From Pseudomonas lundensis (lineage in GTDB: Bacteria; Pseudomonadota; Gammaproteobacteria; Pseudomonadales; Pseudomonadaceae), in the NCBI RefSeq assembly GCF_001042985.1, contig NZ_JYKY01000031.1:1-49550 (forward strand): 49,550 bases of DNA. The letters run 5' to 3'. Position 1 is the first letter of the stretch, and every line of letters begins with the position of its first letter. Below, in pieces: positions 7,552-16,081 of this stretch. The position numbers were made by a program, and so were the translations under genes. The notes beneath the pieces are model-generated. The model was not told the DNA's origin. It saw nothing but the letters and a program-made list of their open reading frames with translations, and ran no database searches.

Positions 7552-10056
7552 TCAGCCCTCGCGCAGCACTGTCAGGGGGCTGGTATTGAGCGCTTTGCGT
7601 GTGCCAAAGACACCGGCCGCCCCTACCATCAATGCCCCCGCGACCGGCAACAGCAACAGCCACGGGTGAGGATGCCAGGGCAGGTCAAACGCGAAGCGGT
7701 ACAGCACCAGGCTGACCAGTTCGGCGCCGATCGCAGCGAGCAGACCGCTGGTTGCACCGAGCAGGCCGAACTCGATCCGTCGGGCCTTGATCAACAGTGC
7801 GCGCCGTGCCCCCAGTGCCCGGAGCAAGGCCCCTTGGCGGATGCGTTCGTCCAAGGTGGATTGCAGGCCGGAAAACAGCACGGCCATACCGGCCGCGAGA
7901 ACAAACAGCAGCACGTATTCGACGGCAATGGTGACCTGCGCCAGGATGCTGCGCAGTTGGGCCAGCAAGGCTTCAATGGGCAAAATCGTCACGGCCGGAA
8001 AACGGCGGGATAGCTCGATGATTTCCCGGTCATGGCCCGGCGCCAGATAGAAGCTGGTGAGGTAGGTGGCCGGTAAGTCCTGCAAGGTGCCGGGCTGGAA
8101 GATCATGAAGAAGTTGGGTTGGAAATTGTCCCAGTTGATGCTGCGCAGGCTGGTAACTTGCGCTTCACGTCGCGCCCCGCCGACGCTGAAGGTCAGGTGG
8201 TCGCCCAGTTTGAGTTTCAGGCTTTGGGCCACTTTGGCCTCGACCGAAACGCCGGGGATGCCGTCGCCGGGGTCTTGCGTCCACCATTGGCCCTCCGTCA
8301 ACTCATTGCCCGCTGGCAGGTTGGCGGCCCAGGTCAGGCTCAAGTCGCGCTGAATGGCTTTGTCGCCGCTGGAGTCCTTGCTGACGAGCCCTTGCACGGC
8401 TTGGCCGTTGATGCTGATCAGGCGCCCCGGGACCACCGGATACAGGGGCGCTGCCGTGGCCTGCAATTGCATCAGCCGCGTGCCAAAGGCCTCTTTGTCA
8501 GCGGGCAGGATGTTCAGGGCAAAGTAATTGGGCGCATCTTTGGGCAGTTGGTTCTGCCAGGTGTCGAGCAGCTCTGTGCGCAACAGGGCAACCAGCGCCA
8601 TCGACAGCAAGATCAAGCCGAACGCCAGGGCTTGGCCGGCGGCGGCCAGGGGATGGCGCAGCAGTTGCCCCAGCCCCAGACGCCACGGCAGTGAGGCGCC
8701 AGCCAACAGGCGACGCAGGCTTTGCAGGCCCAACAGCAACAGGCCGCCCAAGCCCAGCGCAGCCAGCACTCCGCCACCCAGTAGGGCGAAGGTGAGCACC
8801 AGATCAAGGCTCATGCGCCACATGATTAACCCCAGGGCGAGCAGGGCGGCGCCATAGACGCTCCAGGTACTGGCGGGTATCGGCAACAGGTCGCGCCGCA
8901 ATACCCGCAGCGGCGGCACCCGGCCCAGCGCCGCCAGCGGCGGCAGGGCGAAACCGGCCAGCGCCACCAGCCCGGTGCCCATGCCGGCGAACGCAGGCAT
9001 CAGACCGCCCGGCGGGACGTCAGAGGGCAGCAGGTCATGCAGCAGCGCGAACAGGCCGAGCTGGGCGAGCCAGCCCAGCAAGGCGCCCACCAGGCTGGCC
9101 AGCAGCCCCAGTACGGTCAATTGCAGGGCAAACAGCCGCAAGGTTTCGCGACGGGACAACCCCAGGCAGCGCAGCAGCGCGCTGGCATCGAAGCGGCGAT
9201 TGGCAAAACGCGTGGCGGACAGTGCCACGGCCACGCCCGCCAGTAACACCGCTACCAGGCTGGCCATGTTCAGGTAGCGCTCGGCTTTGCCCAGTGCGCC
9301 GCCTATTTGCTGGTTGCCGTCGCGGGCGTCCAGCAGGCGTTGATTGGCGTCAAGGCCGGGCTGGATGACTTGCCGGTATGAGGCAAGCGCGGGCGCTTCG
9401 CCGCGCCACAGTTCACGGAAATTGACCCGGCTTCCGGGCTGTACGATGCCGGTCGCAGCCAGGTCATCCAGGTTGATCAGTACCCGTGGGGTCAGGCTGT
9501 AAAGATTGCCGGCCCGGTCGGGTTCGTACGTCAGGACACGGGTAATGCGCACCGTTTTTGAACCCACGTCGATCGGGTCACCGACCTTCAGGTCCAGCGC
9601 TGTCAGCAGGCGTGATTCGGCCCAGGCCTCGCCCGGTTCAGGGCCGCCGCCGGGCTGCTCTTGGGCGTAAGGTTGGGCAGCGCTTTTCAGTTCGCCGCGC
9701 AGGGGATAGGCATTGTCTGCGGCCTTGATGCTGGACAGTTGAATGCCGTTGTCGGTGGCAATCACGCTGGAGAACTCCACGACCCGCGCATGCTTGAGGC
9801 CCAGTTCCTTGCCGAAACGAACCTGTTCGTCCCGGGCCGGGGAGGTGCCATCGAGGACCAGGTCGGCGCCCAGGAATTCAGTGGCACGCAGCAGCATGGC
9901 GCCGTTCAGGCGTGCGCCGAAATAACCGATGGCGGTACTTGCCGCCACCGCTACCAGCAGGGCGAAGAACAGTACGCGTAATTCTCCGGCACGTGCATCG
10001 CTCAGCAATTGGCGTACGGCGAGGCTCAACAGGCGTAACAGTGGCATGCGTGCCAT
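7552..10056 (-). CDS. ybbP: FtsX-type ABC transporter permease (YbbP-like)
   Basis: 834 residues. It starts at ATG 10056, which overlaps the ATPase stop by one base (TGATG). The order is an N-terminal TM helix (about 23-45), a large periplasmic MacB-like domain, a cluster of membrane helices, a second periplasmic domain (about 490-690), and C-terminal helices with the FtsX core (EYVLLFVLAAGMAVLFSGLQ, RQGALLRALGARR). The length and double-FtsX layout match YbbP, the partner of YbbA. The family is a type VII mechanotransmission exporter of the inner membrane. Its cargo is unproven, although pairing with tesA across bacteria suggests lipid or acyl substrates. Confidence 0.93.
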   Translation of the reverse strand: MARMPLLRLLSLAVRQLLSDARAGELRVLFFALLVAVAASTAIGYFGARLNGAMLLRATEFLGADLVLDGTSPARDEQVRFGKELGLKHARVVEFSSVIATDNGIQLSSIKAADNAYPLRGELKSAAQPYAQEQPGGGPEPGEAWAESRLLTALDLKVGDPIDVGSKTVRITRVLTYEPDRAGNLYSLTPRVLINLDDLAATGIVQPGSRVNFRELWRGEAPALASYRQVIQPGLDANQRLLDARDGNQQIGGALGKAERYLNMASLVAVLLAGVAVALSATRFANRRFDASALLRCLGLSRRETLRLFALQLTVLGLLASLVGALLGWLAQLGLFALLHDLLPSDVPPGGLMPAFAGMGTGLVALAGFALPPLAALGRVPPLRVLRRDLLPIPASTWSVYGAALLALGLIMWRMSLDLVLTFALLGGGVLAALGLGGLLLLGLQSLRRLLAGASLPWRLGLGQLLRHPLAAAGQALAFGLILLSMALVALLRTELLDTWQNQLPKDAPNYFALNILPADKEAFGTRLMQLQATAAPLYPVVPGRLISINGQAVQGLVSKDSSGDKAIQRDLSLTWAANLPAGNELTEGQWWTQDPGDGIPGVSVEAKVAQSLKLKLGDHLTFSVGGARREAQVTSLRSINWDNFQPNFFMIFQPGTLQDLPATYLTSFYLAPGHDREIIELSRRFPAVTILPIEALLAQLRSILAQVTIAVEYVLLFVLAAGMAVLFSGLQSTLDERIRQGALLRALGARRALLIKARRIEFGLLGATSGLLAAIGAELVSLVLYRFAFDLPWHPHPWLLLLPVAGALMVGAAGVFGTRKALNTSPLTVLREG

Positions 10057-10739
10057 CAAGGCTCCAGAGGGCCGACCAGATGGCCAGCTTCAAGGCGGAT
10101 CAGGCGCCGGCAGCGGTGTGCCAGGCGTTCGTCATGGGTCACCAGCACCAGCGTGGTGCCGCGCTCTTGATTGAGCTCAAAGAGTAAATCGGTGATGCGC
10201 TCACCCGTGTGACTGTCGAGGTTGCCGGTGGGTTCATCGGCGAACAACACGTCGGGCTCGGCCGCGAAAGCCCGGGCGATGGCCACGCGTTGCTGTTCAC
10301 CCCCGGACAATTGACGCGGGGAATGGCTCAGGCGCTGCCCCAACCCGACGCGCTCCAACAGGTGCCGCGCGTGATCGCGCGCGTCTGTGCGGCCCTCCAG
10401 CTCCATCGGCAACATGACGTTTTCCAGCGCATTGAGGCTGTCGAGCAATTGAAACGACTGGAATACAAAACCGACGTGTTCGGCACGAACCCTGGCGCGC
10501 TGGTCTTCATCCAGCGTGCTCAGGGCGTGCCCGGCGAGGATGACTTCGCCTGCGCTGGGCAGGTCGAGCCCGGCCAGTAATCCCAGCAGGGTCGACTTGC
10601 CCGAGCCGGATGCGCCGACGATGGCCAGGCTGTCGCCTTGACGCAGTTCAAGGCTCAGCGGGTGAAGGATGGTTAACTCGCCTTCCGCGCTGGGTACCAC
10701 TTTGCTAAGGTTCTGCGCGGTGAGAATACGTTCGCCCAT
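10056..10739 (-). CDS. ybbA: ABC transporter ATP-binding protein (YbbA/LolD type)
   Basis: 227 residues. Walker A is GASGSGKST (about 41-49), the Q-loop is FVFQSFQLLDSLN, the signature is LSGGEQQRVAIARAFA, Walker B is VLFADEPTGNLD, and the H-loop is LVTHD. The N-terminus and EPTGNLDS place it in the LolD/MacB/FtsE subfamily that works with FtsX-like permeases. It is translationally coupled to ybbP. Its start codon lies 11 bases from the tesA start on the other strand, so each gene's promoter must lie inside the other's coding region or be very compact. Confidence 0.95.
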   Translation of the reverse strand: MGERILTAQNLSKVVPSAEGELTILHPLSLELRQGDSLAIVGASGSGKSTLLGLLAGLDLPSAGEVILAGHALSTLDEDQRARVRAEHVGFVFQSFQLLDSLNALENVMLPMELEGRTDARDHARHLLERVGLGQRLSHSPRQLSGGEQQRVAIARAFAAEPDVLFADEPTGNLDSHTGERITDLLFELNQERGTTLVLVTHDERLAHRCRRLIRLEAGHLVGPLEP

Positions 10740-10749
10740 GGAGAATCCG

Positions 10750-11355
10750 ATGCGTGTGTGGTTTGTAAGTGCTGCTCTGGCCCTGATGTGTATGGCGCAG
10801 AACGCAGCGGCGGGAACAATCTTGATCGTCGGCGATAGTATCAGCGCGGGTTTCGGCCTGGATACCCGGCTGGGCTGGGTGTCCTTGCTTGAGCAGCGAC
10901 TTGAACGCGAAGGTCATGACGACCGGGTGATCAATGCGTCGATCAGTGGTGACACCAGTGCGGGCGGGCAGGCCCGGTTGCCCGCACTGCTTACAGAGCA
11001 TAAACCGGATGTGGTGATTGTCGAACTGGGCGGCAATGACGGGTTGCGCGGTCAGCCGCCTGCGCAATTGCAACAAAATCTTGCCGCGATGATCGATACC
11101 GCCAAAACCGCCGGCGCTAAAGTGCTGCTGTTGGGGATGCAGTTGCCGCCCAATTATGGCCCGCGCTATACCGAGGCGTTTGCCGGTGTTTACACGCAGC
11201 TGGCTGACGAAAAACAGATCGCGCTGGTGCCGTTTTTCCTTGAGGGCGTAGGGGGGCATCCCGAGCTGATGCAGGCTGATGGCTTGCACCCTGCAGCCGC
11301 CGCACAGCAGCGCCTGCTGGATAATGTGTGGCCTGCGCTAAAACCGTTGCTTTGA
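10750..11355 (+). CDS. tesA: Periplasmic multifunctional esterase/thioesterase TesA
   Basis: 201 residues from ATG 10750, with GGAG six bases upstream. A signal peptide (1-21, ending AAA) is followed by the SGNH-hydrolase blocks: GDSIS with Ser30, Gly68 in SISGDTSAG, GGND with Asn96, and DGLHP with Asp177/His180. This is the TesA/lysophospholipase L1/protease I fold, which hydrolyses acyl thioesters, esters and some peptides in the periplasm. An in-frame ATG at 10738 would break the signal peptide's usual form and is not chosen. It is divergent from ybbA. Confidence 0.95.
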   Translation: MRVWFVSAALALMCMAQNAAAGTILIVGDSISAGFGLDTRLGWVSLLEQRLEREGHDDRVINASISGDTSAGGQARLPALLTEHKPDVVIVELGGNDGLRGQPPAQLQQNLAAMIDTAKTAGAKVLLLGMQLPPNYGPRYTEAFAGVYTQLADEKQIALVPFFLEGVGGHPELMQADGLHPAAAAQQRLLDNVWPALKPLL

Positions 11356-11413
11356 TGCTTTTCTAGTCGCAGCGTTTCGGCTAAGGTGGCGCCCCCCCGA
11401 TTTGGAGCCCCCG

Positions 11414-11707
11414 ATGTCGCGTCCTGCCTGGTCTTTATATGCCTATCAACTGATCGAGCCCGATGAACAGCTCGATTTGTTCGCCTGCCAGGAGGTACGG
11501 GTGCATCTGGTGACGCGTCAATTGGAGCTGGGAGGCACCATTGACCGTACGTTGTGCGGCTCGTTGCTGCCTGCGCAGCCGCGTTGGTCGGACGTCACGC
11601 GCAAGGTGTTTCAGGACCACCGCCTCTGCCCGCTGTGCCGCGCAATCATTGAATCGCAGCGCCGCGGCACCGAGCCAATCTGGCCCGAATTGCGCTTTGA
11701 ACTATGA
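11414..11707 (+). CDS. Conserved hypothetical protein with CPLC motif
   Basis: 97 residues starting MSRPAWSLYAYQLIEPDEQ, with GGAG six bases before ATG 11414. The C-terminal half has HRLCPLCRAIIES, a CxxC pair, and two further Cys (residues 25 and 48: FACQE, TLCGS). This could be a small zinc- or metal-binding site, which is inference. There is no signal peptide or membrane segment. I do not recognise a named family. It lies about 60 bases after tesA in the same direction and may be cotranscribed. Confidence 0.75.
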   Translation: MSRPAWSLYAYQLIEPDEQLDLFACQEVRVHLVTRQLELGGTIDRTLCGSLLPAQPRWSDVTRKVFQDHRLCPLCRAIIESQRRGTEPIWPELRFEL

Positions 11708-11816
11708 TCTACCTTGCCTGACTGTTTCGGCGAGGTACGCCGCCTCCTGAACCCGGCAGGCTGCGTGTACACTTTCCCCCTTTTGTCCCCCGTTGATTAT
11801 GCGAAGGATGTTCCGG

Positions 11817-12872
11817 ATGTTGTCGCGCCTACCTGCCGTCACCCGTTGTCTGTCAGTTGCCGCACTGTGTGTGGCAGGCCCTGTTGCTGCTCTTGAGTTT
11901 CCGTTGCCACCGCCCGGTGAAGACGTGGTGGGGCAGGTACAGGTCATCAAGGGCCGCTACGAAGACTCCTTCGCAGACTTGGGCAATGAGCATGAGCTGG
12001 GCTATTCGGAGATGATCGCGGCCAACCCCGGCATCGATGCCTGGCTGCCGGTCAAAAAGCACCCCGATGGCACGCTGGTGGACACCGACATCGTGCTGCC
12101 AACCCAGTTCATCCTGCCACCCGGCAAGCGGGAAGGGATCGTGATCAACCTGGCCGAATACCGGTTGTATTACTTCCCCAAAGGTCAAAACAAGGTGTAC
12201 ACCTTTCCGCTGGGGATTGGCCGTGAGGGCTGGGGGTCGCCGTTGGGCCAGACCCGAATCACCGCCAAGACGCCGAACCCGACCTGGACGCCCCCTGCGT
12301 CGATCAAGGCTGAACATGCCCGCAATGGTGATCCGCTGCCCAATGTGGTGCCCGCGGGCCCGGACAACCCTCTGGGGCCTTTCAAGTTCACGCTGGGCAT
12401 GCCGGGTTACCTGATCCATGGTTCCAATGCCAAGTTCGGTATTGGCACGGGCACGAGCCACGGCTGTTTCCGCATGCTGAACAAGAACGTCTTGCAAATG
12501 TCGCAGTTGGTGCCTGTGGGGACGCCCGTTCGCATTATCAACGAGCCCTACAAGATGGGCGTAAGTGGCGGCAAGGTGTATCTCGAAGTGCACGAGCCAT
12601 TGAACGTCAAAGACGGGTCCCTGCTCGCCAAGAGCGACAAGTCGCATCTGACTCAAGAAGACAAAGAACAAAAGTGGGCTGGTTTCATGAACTTCGTGCT
12701 CAAGCACAAAGCACTGGAAAACAGCATTCAGATCGACAAGGAAAAAGCGTTCCCGGTGGTCGTGGCAGAAACGGGAATACCGGCTGAGATCGGAATCAGC
12801 ACCGCTGTCGTACCGCAAGTGCCTGGCGTGCTTGAAGTGCCAGAAGGGCAATCGCTCGATTACGTGCAGTAA
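11817..12872 (+). CDS. L,D-transpeptidase (YkuD/ErfK-YbiS type)
   Basis: 351 residues from ATG 11817, placed eight bases after AAGGA; several upstream in-frame ATGs lack a ribosome site. A signal peptide (to about AAA26) is followed by a LysM-like segment (SEMIAANPGIDAWLPV, then VLPTQFILP) and the YkuD domain (about 105-235). The catalytic pattern is IHGSNAKFG (His201) and TSHGCFRM with Cys217. Such enzymes make 3-3 peptidoglycan cross-links or attach OprI/Lpp-type lipoprotein to peptidoglycan. The next gene, facing it, is oprI, so a role in anchoring OprI is attractive but unproven. A strong terminator follows. Confidence 0.93.
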   Translation: MLSRLPAVTRCLSVAALCVAGPVAALEFPLPPPGEDVVGQVQVIKGRYEDSFADLGNEHELGYSEMIAANPGIDAWLPVKKHPDGTLVDTDIVLPTQFILPPGKREGIVINLAEYRLYYFPKGQNKVYTFPLGIGREGWGSPLGQTRITAKTPNPTWTPPASIKAEHARNGDPLPNVVPAGPDNPLGPFKFTLGMPGYLIHGSNAKFGIGTGTSHGCFRMLNKNVLQMSQLVPVGTPVRIINEPYKMGVSGGKVYLEVHEPLNVKDGSLLAKSDKSHLTQEDKEQKWAGFMNFVLKHKALENSIQIDKEKAFPVVVAETGIPAEIGISTAVVPQVPGVLEVPEGQSLDYVQ

Positions 12873-12883
12873 TCGATCTGTTT

Positions 12884-12919
12884 AAAAGCCGCCGCAGTCA
12901 CTGACTGCGGCGGCTTTTT
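12884..12919. terminator. Intrinsic terminator of the L,D-transpeptidase gene
   Basis: The 11-bp stem GCCGCCGCAGT (12888-12898) / ACTGCGGCGGC (12904-12914) has a 5-base loop and is followed by TTTTT. Four A bases precede it, so it could also work leftward. Confidence 0.9.
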
Positions 12920-12944
12920 AATGCCTGTTGAAAATACCTCAGGC

Positions 12945-12975
12945 AAAAAAAACCGACCCATAAAATGGGTCGGTT
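12945..12975 (-). terminator. Intrinsic terminator of oprI
   Basis: On the minus strand a 10-bp stem AACCGACCCA/TGGGTCGGTT (12951-12960 and 12966-12975) is followed by a run of eight T (complement of 12945-12952). It lies about 20 bases past the oprI stop. A strong terminator suits this very highly expressed gene. Confidence 0.92.
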
Positions 12976-12996
12976 GGTAACAGCCCCGAAGGACTA

Positions 12997-13248
12997 TTAC
13001 TTGCGGCTTGCTTTTTCAAGCATGCGCAGAGCACGTTCGTTTGCTTCATCAGCAGTCTGTTGTGCTTTTTGAGCAGCAGCCAGCGCTTCGTCAGCTTTAC
13101 GGTAGGCTTCGTCAGCACGAGCCTGGGAACGTGCTGCTGCATCTTCAGTTGCAGTCAGACGGGCTTCAGTTTCTTTAGATACGCTGCTGCAACCGGTAGC
13201 CAGAACTGCGGCCAATGCCAGAGCAGAGAATTTCAGAACGTTGTTCAT
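12997..13248 (-). CDS. oprI: Major outer-membrane lipoprotein OprI
   Basis: 83 residues from ATG 13248. The lipoprotein signal peptide ends AAVLATGC with the lipidated Cys at 20, leaving a 64-residue mature protein as in OprI. The rest is one Ala-rich heptad-repeat helix (RADEAYRKADEALAAAQKA) ending in MLEKASRK, whose terminal Lys allows linkage to peptidoglycan. It is the functional counterpart of E. coli Lpp and among the most abundant Pseudomonas proteins. The leader contains a small hairpin (13275-13292, TTGAAG/CTTCAA). The upstream frame to 13263 is not used. Confidence 0.98.
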   Translation of the reverse strand: MNNVLKFSALALAAVLATGCSSVSKETEARLTATEDAAARSQARADEAYRKADEALAAAQKAQQTADEANERALRMLEKASRK

Positions 13249-13730
13249 CGTGTTCCCCTTCAAGGACTTTCTAATTGAAGCTGCTCCTTCAACATGAGGA
13301 AACAGCCGGCGTACATACTACCCATTACTTGTAGTAAGTAAACTGACCTAGCGCAAGAACCAAAAAAAATAATTGGTAATGACTGGCCATGGGCTAGCTT
13401 TAACAGATTGTGCTTGTAAAACAGTCGGTTTGACGCACTAAGCACATCGCCCTATTTGGGGACAGGTCATCAGGTTTCAAGTGACTTTAGTGCCGGAGTC
13501 ACGTCATAGCTTCCACATTGCGCAAAATGTTCAATGGTCTGGCACGAGGCTGGGCGAAAGATGCTCCGGCCACGTCGCGTGCACCGAGCGTTTATGCCGA
13601 GTTTGACTACTCTTTACACAGGCTGGCGTCTTGCTATTGCGCGAGGTGCAAACCTGGTGCCCAGTGGTTCCCTCGGCCGACAAACAACAGTAAGGTAGGG
13701 GTCACGGTTCAAGACCCGCGAGGAGTAATG
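13249..13730. other. Intergenic region between oprI and the acetyltransferase
   Basis: It holds the oprI leader and promoter side (A/T-rich 13315-13380 with a TTACTACAAGTAATGG-like symmetry on the minus strand) and, rightward, a candidate promoter at 13430-13458. An open frame from 13518 runs into the acetyltransferase, but its first 71 codons have odd composition and no ribosome site. I see no gene in it. Confidence 0.5.
13430..13458 (+). promoter_or_regulatory. Candidate sigma-70 promoter for the acetyltransferase
   Basis: TTGACG at 13430-13435, 17-base spacer, TATTTG at 13453-13458. If real, the transcript has an untranslated leader of about 265 nt. Confidence 0.4.
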
Positions 13731-14012
13731 ATGAGCGAGGCGTTGTCCATCCACCATGACCAGGCAGGTCACCAGTTTGAGACCACTGTCGACGGTCATC
13801 GTGCTTACCTGACCTACATGGATCTGGGAAAGCAGACTCTGGATATCTACCGCACCTTTGTTCCGAACGCCCTGCGTGGCCGTGGAATTGCCGCTGCATT
13901 GACCGAAGAAGCCCTCGATTACGCCGAGAAGATGGGCTATGACGTGATTCCTTCATGCTCTTACGTCGAGCGTTACATGGAGCGTCACAAGCGCGCTCAA
14001 GCCAAAATCTGA
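13731..14012 (+). CDS. Small GNAT-type N-acetyltransferase (YjdJ-like)
   Basis: 93 residues starting MSEALSIHHDQAGHQFETTV. AGGAG at 13721-13725 supports ATG 13731. The core LDIYRTFVPNALRGRGIAAALTEEALDYAEKMGYDVIPSCSYV has the RGRGIAA acetyl-CoA pyrophosphate loop, the following helix and the PSCSYV strand typical of the short single-domain GNAT family related to human GTLF/NATD1 and E. coli YjdJ. The N-terminal strand order (short substrate half) also fits. The acceptor substrate is unknown. It stands alone between oprI and the macro-domain gene. Confidence 0.88.
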   Translation: MSEALSIHHDQAGHQFETTVDGHRAYLTYMDLGKQTLDIYRTFVPNALRGRGIAAALTEEALDYAEKMGYDVIPSCSYVERYMERHKRAQAKI

Positions 14013-14173
14013 CCCTTTACTGCTCGCCGTCTGCCCGCCCCGGGCGTTGCCCGACGCCGCTCTTGCCGCTATTGACCTGAATCAACGTGATCACTGACCC
14101 CCTCGCTTAGTCTGGAATCAGGCGGGGGCGGCGCGTTGCCGAGCCCGGGTTAATGACTGTGGAGAGAACGCAT

Positions 14174-14680
14174 ATGATCCGTGAAGTCGAAGGCGACATT
14201 TTACTGAGTCAAGCGCAGGTGATTGCTCACGGCATTGCGCCTCAGGATCCTTTCGATACCGGCCTGGCGCTGGCTCTGCGCGAGCGTTGGCCATCCTTGG
14301 TGGCGGATTATCGTCACGCCGCCCACAGCAAGGCCCCACAGCCCGGTGAAATCTGGTGCTGGTCAGGGGTTGATGACAAGGGCGCAGTGCGCAGCATTGT
14401 GAACCTGTTGACTCAGGATTCGTTGCATACCGGTCATGCGGCCAAGCCCGGCAAGGCAACCCTGAAAAACGTAGGGCATGCTTTGCGCGAACTGGCCCGG
14501 TATGTGGCTGACGAACACATTAAAAGTGTGGCGCTACCGCGGTTGGCCACGGGCGTCGGCGGGCTGGAATGGCACGACGTCAAGCCATTGATTGAAAAGC
14601 ACCTGGGCGAACTCAACGCTGATGTCATCGTGTATGAGGTGTATCGCAAGGGTGTGAAAGCGGACGAGCAACTGGGTTAG
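14174..14680 (+). CDS. Macro-domain protein (ADP-ribose binding)
   Basis: 168 residues from ATG 14174 with GGAG nine bases upstream. It begins IREVEGDILLSQAQVIAHG, where GDI and the following hydrophobic strand form the adenine/ADP-ribose pocket. It later has SIVNLLTQDS and SVALPRLATGVGGLEWHDV, whose GVGGLEW loop binds the diphosphate. The helix and strand order match macro domains of the de-ADP-ribosylating or Poa1p-like kind. The usual Asn-Ala before the glycine loop is replaced by AHG-IAP, so hydrolase activity is uncertain. It is probably cytoplasmic and a single-gene unit. Confidence 0.88.
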   Translation: MIREVEGDILLSQAQVIAHGIAPQDPFDTGLALALRERWPSLVADYRHAAHSKAPQPGEIWCWSGVDDKGAVRSIVNLLTQDSLHTGHAAKPGKATLKNVGHALRELARYVADEHIKSVALPRLATGVGGLEWHDVKPLIEKHLGELNADVIVYEVYRKGVKADEQLG

Positions 14681-14714
14681 ATCCGCCGCACCCCCGTATA
14701 AAACGCACCCCCTG

Positions 14715-14745
14715 CACCCCGCGAGTCCTTCGTTCTCGCGGGGTG
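14715..14745 (+). terminator. GC-rich hairpin after the macro-domain gene
   Basis: Perfect 11-bp stem CACCCCGCGAG (14715-14725) / CTCGCGGGGTG (14735-14745) with a 9-base loop. There is no clean T-run after it (TCTGCGTTTGCT), so termination is plausible but not certain. Confidence 0.55.
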
Positions 14746-14854
14746 TCTGCGTTTGCTGCAAGGGTGATCGAGGGGGGGTTGATCTGTGTCTAGGCGGTCG
14801 GGCGACAGATGCTGTATTTATTTGAATCATCCGCCGTTCATTTAAGGAAATCTC

Positions 14855-16024
14855 ATGACCGATGTGGTCACTCGCACTGCCTCCGTAAAGCCCGCAGCCA
14901 AAAAAGCGGCACGTACCTCCCGCCCACGCCGCACACAGTCCGGTGATGTCGCACCGACGCAAAGCCCTGCGCAACTTCAGCGGCATGTAGTCGAAGACAA
15001 AATTCAGTCGCGCCAGGCGGCCACCAGTGCGGCGGTCAAAGACATCCTGCAGCAGATTCCGCAGGGCGATACACAGGGCCTTATCCAGACCTTGGGCACC
15101 TTGATGTCGGGCATGTCTCCCGACGATGCGGTGGTGTTGCGCAACGCATTGCTCAGCCAGGAAAGCGAGTCGGTTTTCCACCAGCGTCCCCTGCACCCGG
15201 ACGATCAATTGGCACCGGACTGGCGCAAAGGCAACTACCCCTACAAGAACCTGATGTCGCGGCGTAACTACGAGCGCGAGAAATATCGCCTGCAAGTTGA
15301 GCTGCTCAAGCTACAGGCGTGGGTCAAGGAAACCGGTCAGAAGGTCGTCATTCTGTTCGAAGGGCGAGATGCGGCGGGCAAGGGCGGATCGATCAAGCGC
15401 TTTATGGAGCACCTCAACCCACGGGGTGCGCGGATTGTCGCCCTGGAAAAACCCAGCGAAGTGGAACGCGGCCAGTGGTATTTCCAGCGCTATGTTCAGC
15501 ATTTGCCCACAGCCGGCGAAATCGTGATGTTTGACCGGAGCTGGTATAACCGCGCGGGTGTTGAGCGCGTGATGGGCTTCTGTTCGGACGATGAATACCT
15601 TGAGTTCATGCGCCAGACCCCGGATTTCGAGCGCATGCTGGTGCGCAGTAACGTTCACCTGATCAAGTTCTGGTTTTCAGTCAGCCGCGACGAGCAACGT
15701 CGACGCTTCAAGGAGCGCGAGAAACATCCGCTCAAGCACTGGAAACTCAGCCCGATCGATCTGGCGTCGCTGGACAAGTGGGACGACTACACCAAGGCCA
15801 AGGAAGGCATGTTCTCCTACACCGATACCTCGGATGCGCCCTGGACGGTGATCAAGTCCAATTGCAAGAAACGCGCGCGGCTGAGCGCCATGCGCTATGT
15901 GCTGCACAAGCTGCCGTATGCCGACAAGGATTTGAAAGGTATCGGGGCGCTCGATCCTTTGATCGTGGGGCGCGCCAACGTGGTGTATGAGCGCGGCGAA
16001 CGCCGGGCTTCGATTCCGCTGTAG
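14855..16024 (+). CDS. ppk2: Polyphosphate kinase 2
   Basis: 389 residues. The first 45 are a Lys/Arg/Ala-rich extension, reminiscent of histone-like tails. The PPK2 core follows: Walker A FEGRDAAGKGG (about 168-178), then ALEKPSEVERGQWYFQRYV and the Walker B lid MFDRSWYNRAGVERVMGFC. Later WFSVSRDEQRRRFKEREKHP and KAKEGMFSYTDT are family landmarks. The single-domain form phosphorylates nucleoside diphosphates using polyphosphate (or the reverse). The length is close to Pseudomonas PPK2A. AAGGAAA precedes the ATG. The region between macro domain and ppk2 contains a hairpin, so ppk2 is probably independently transcribed. Confidence 0.95.
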   Translation: MTDVVTRTASVKPAAKKAARTSRPRRTQSGDVAPTQSPAQLQRHVVEDKIQSRQAATSAAVKDILQQIPQGDTQGLIQTLGTLMSGMSPDDAVVLRNALLSQESESVFHQRPLHPDDQLAPDWRKGNYPYKNLMSRRNYEREKYRLQVELLKLQAWVKETGQKVVILFEGRDAAGKGGSIKRFMEHLNPRGARIVALEKPSEVERGQWYFQRYVQHLPTAGEIVMFDRSWYNRAGVERVMGFCSDDEYLEFMRQTPDFERMLVRSNVHLIKFWFSVSRDEQRRRFKEREKHPLKHWKLSPIDLASLDKWDDYTKAKEGMFSYTDTSDAPWTVIKSNCKKRARLSAMRYVLHKLPYADKDLKGIGALDPLIVGRANVVYERGERRASIPL

Positions 16025-16036
16025 CGCTGTAAAACC

Positions 16037-16064
16037 CCTGCAGGAGCGGGCGCGCTCCTGCAGG
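16037..16064. repeat. REP-like hairpin
   Basis: Perfect 11-bp stem CCTGCAGGAGC / GCTCCTGCAGG with loop GGGCGC. It resembles the common Pseudomonas REP core (GGAGCGGGC--GCTCC). It sits between the convergent ppk2 and DAHP synthase genes and may protect or end both messages. Confidence 0.75.
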
Positions 16065-16081
16065 TTCAACCGTGGCTGTGC

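Noticed and set aside
13518..13730. N-terminal extension of the acetyltransferase
   Set aside because: Relatives are about 95 residues, a clear AGGAG precedes ATG 13731, and the extension has no ribosome site or fold-like pattern.
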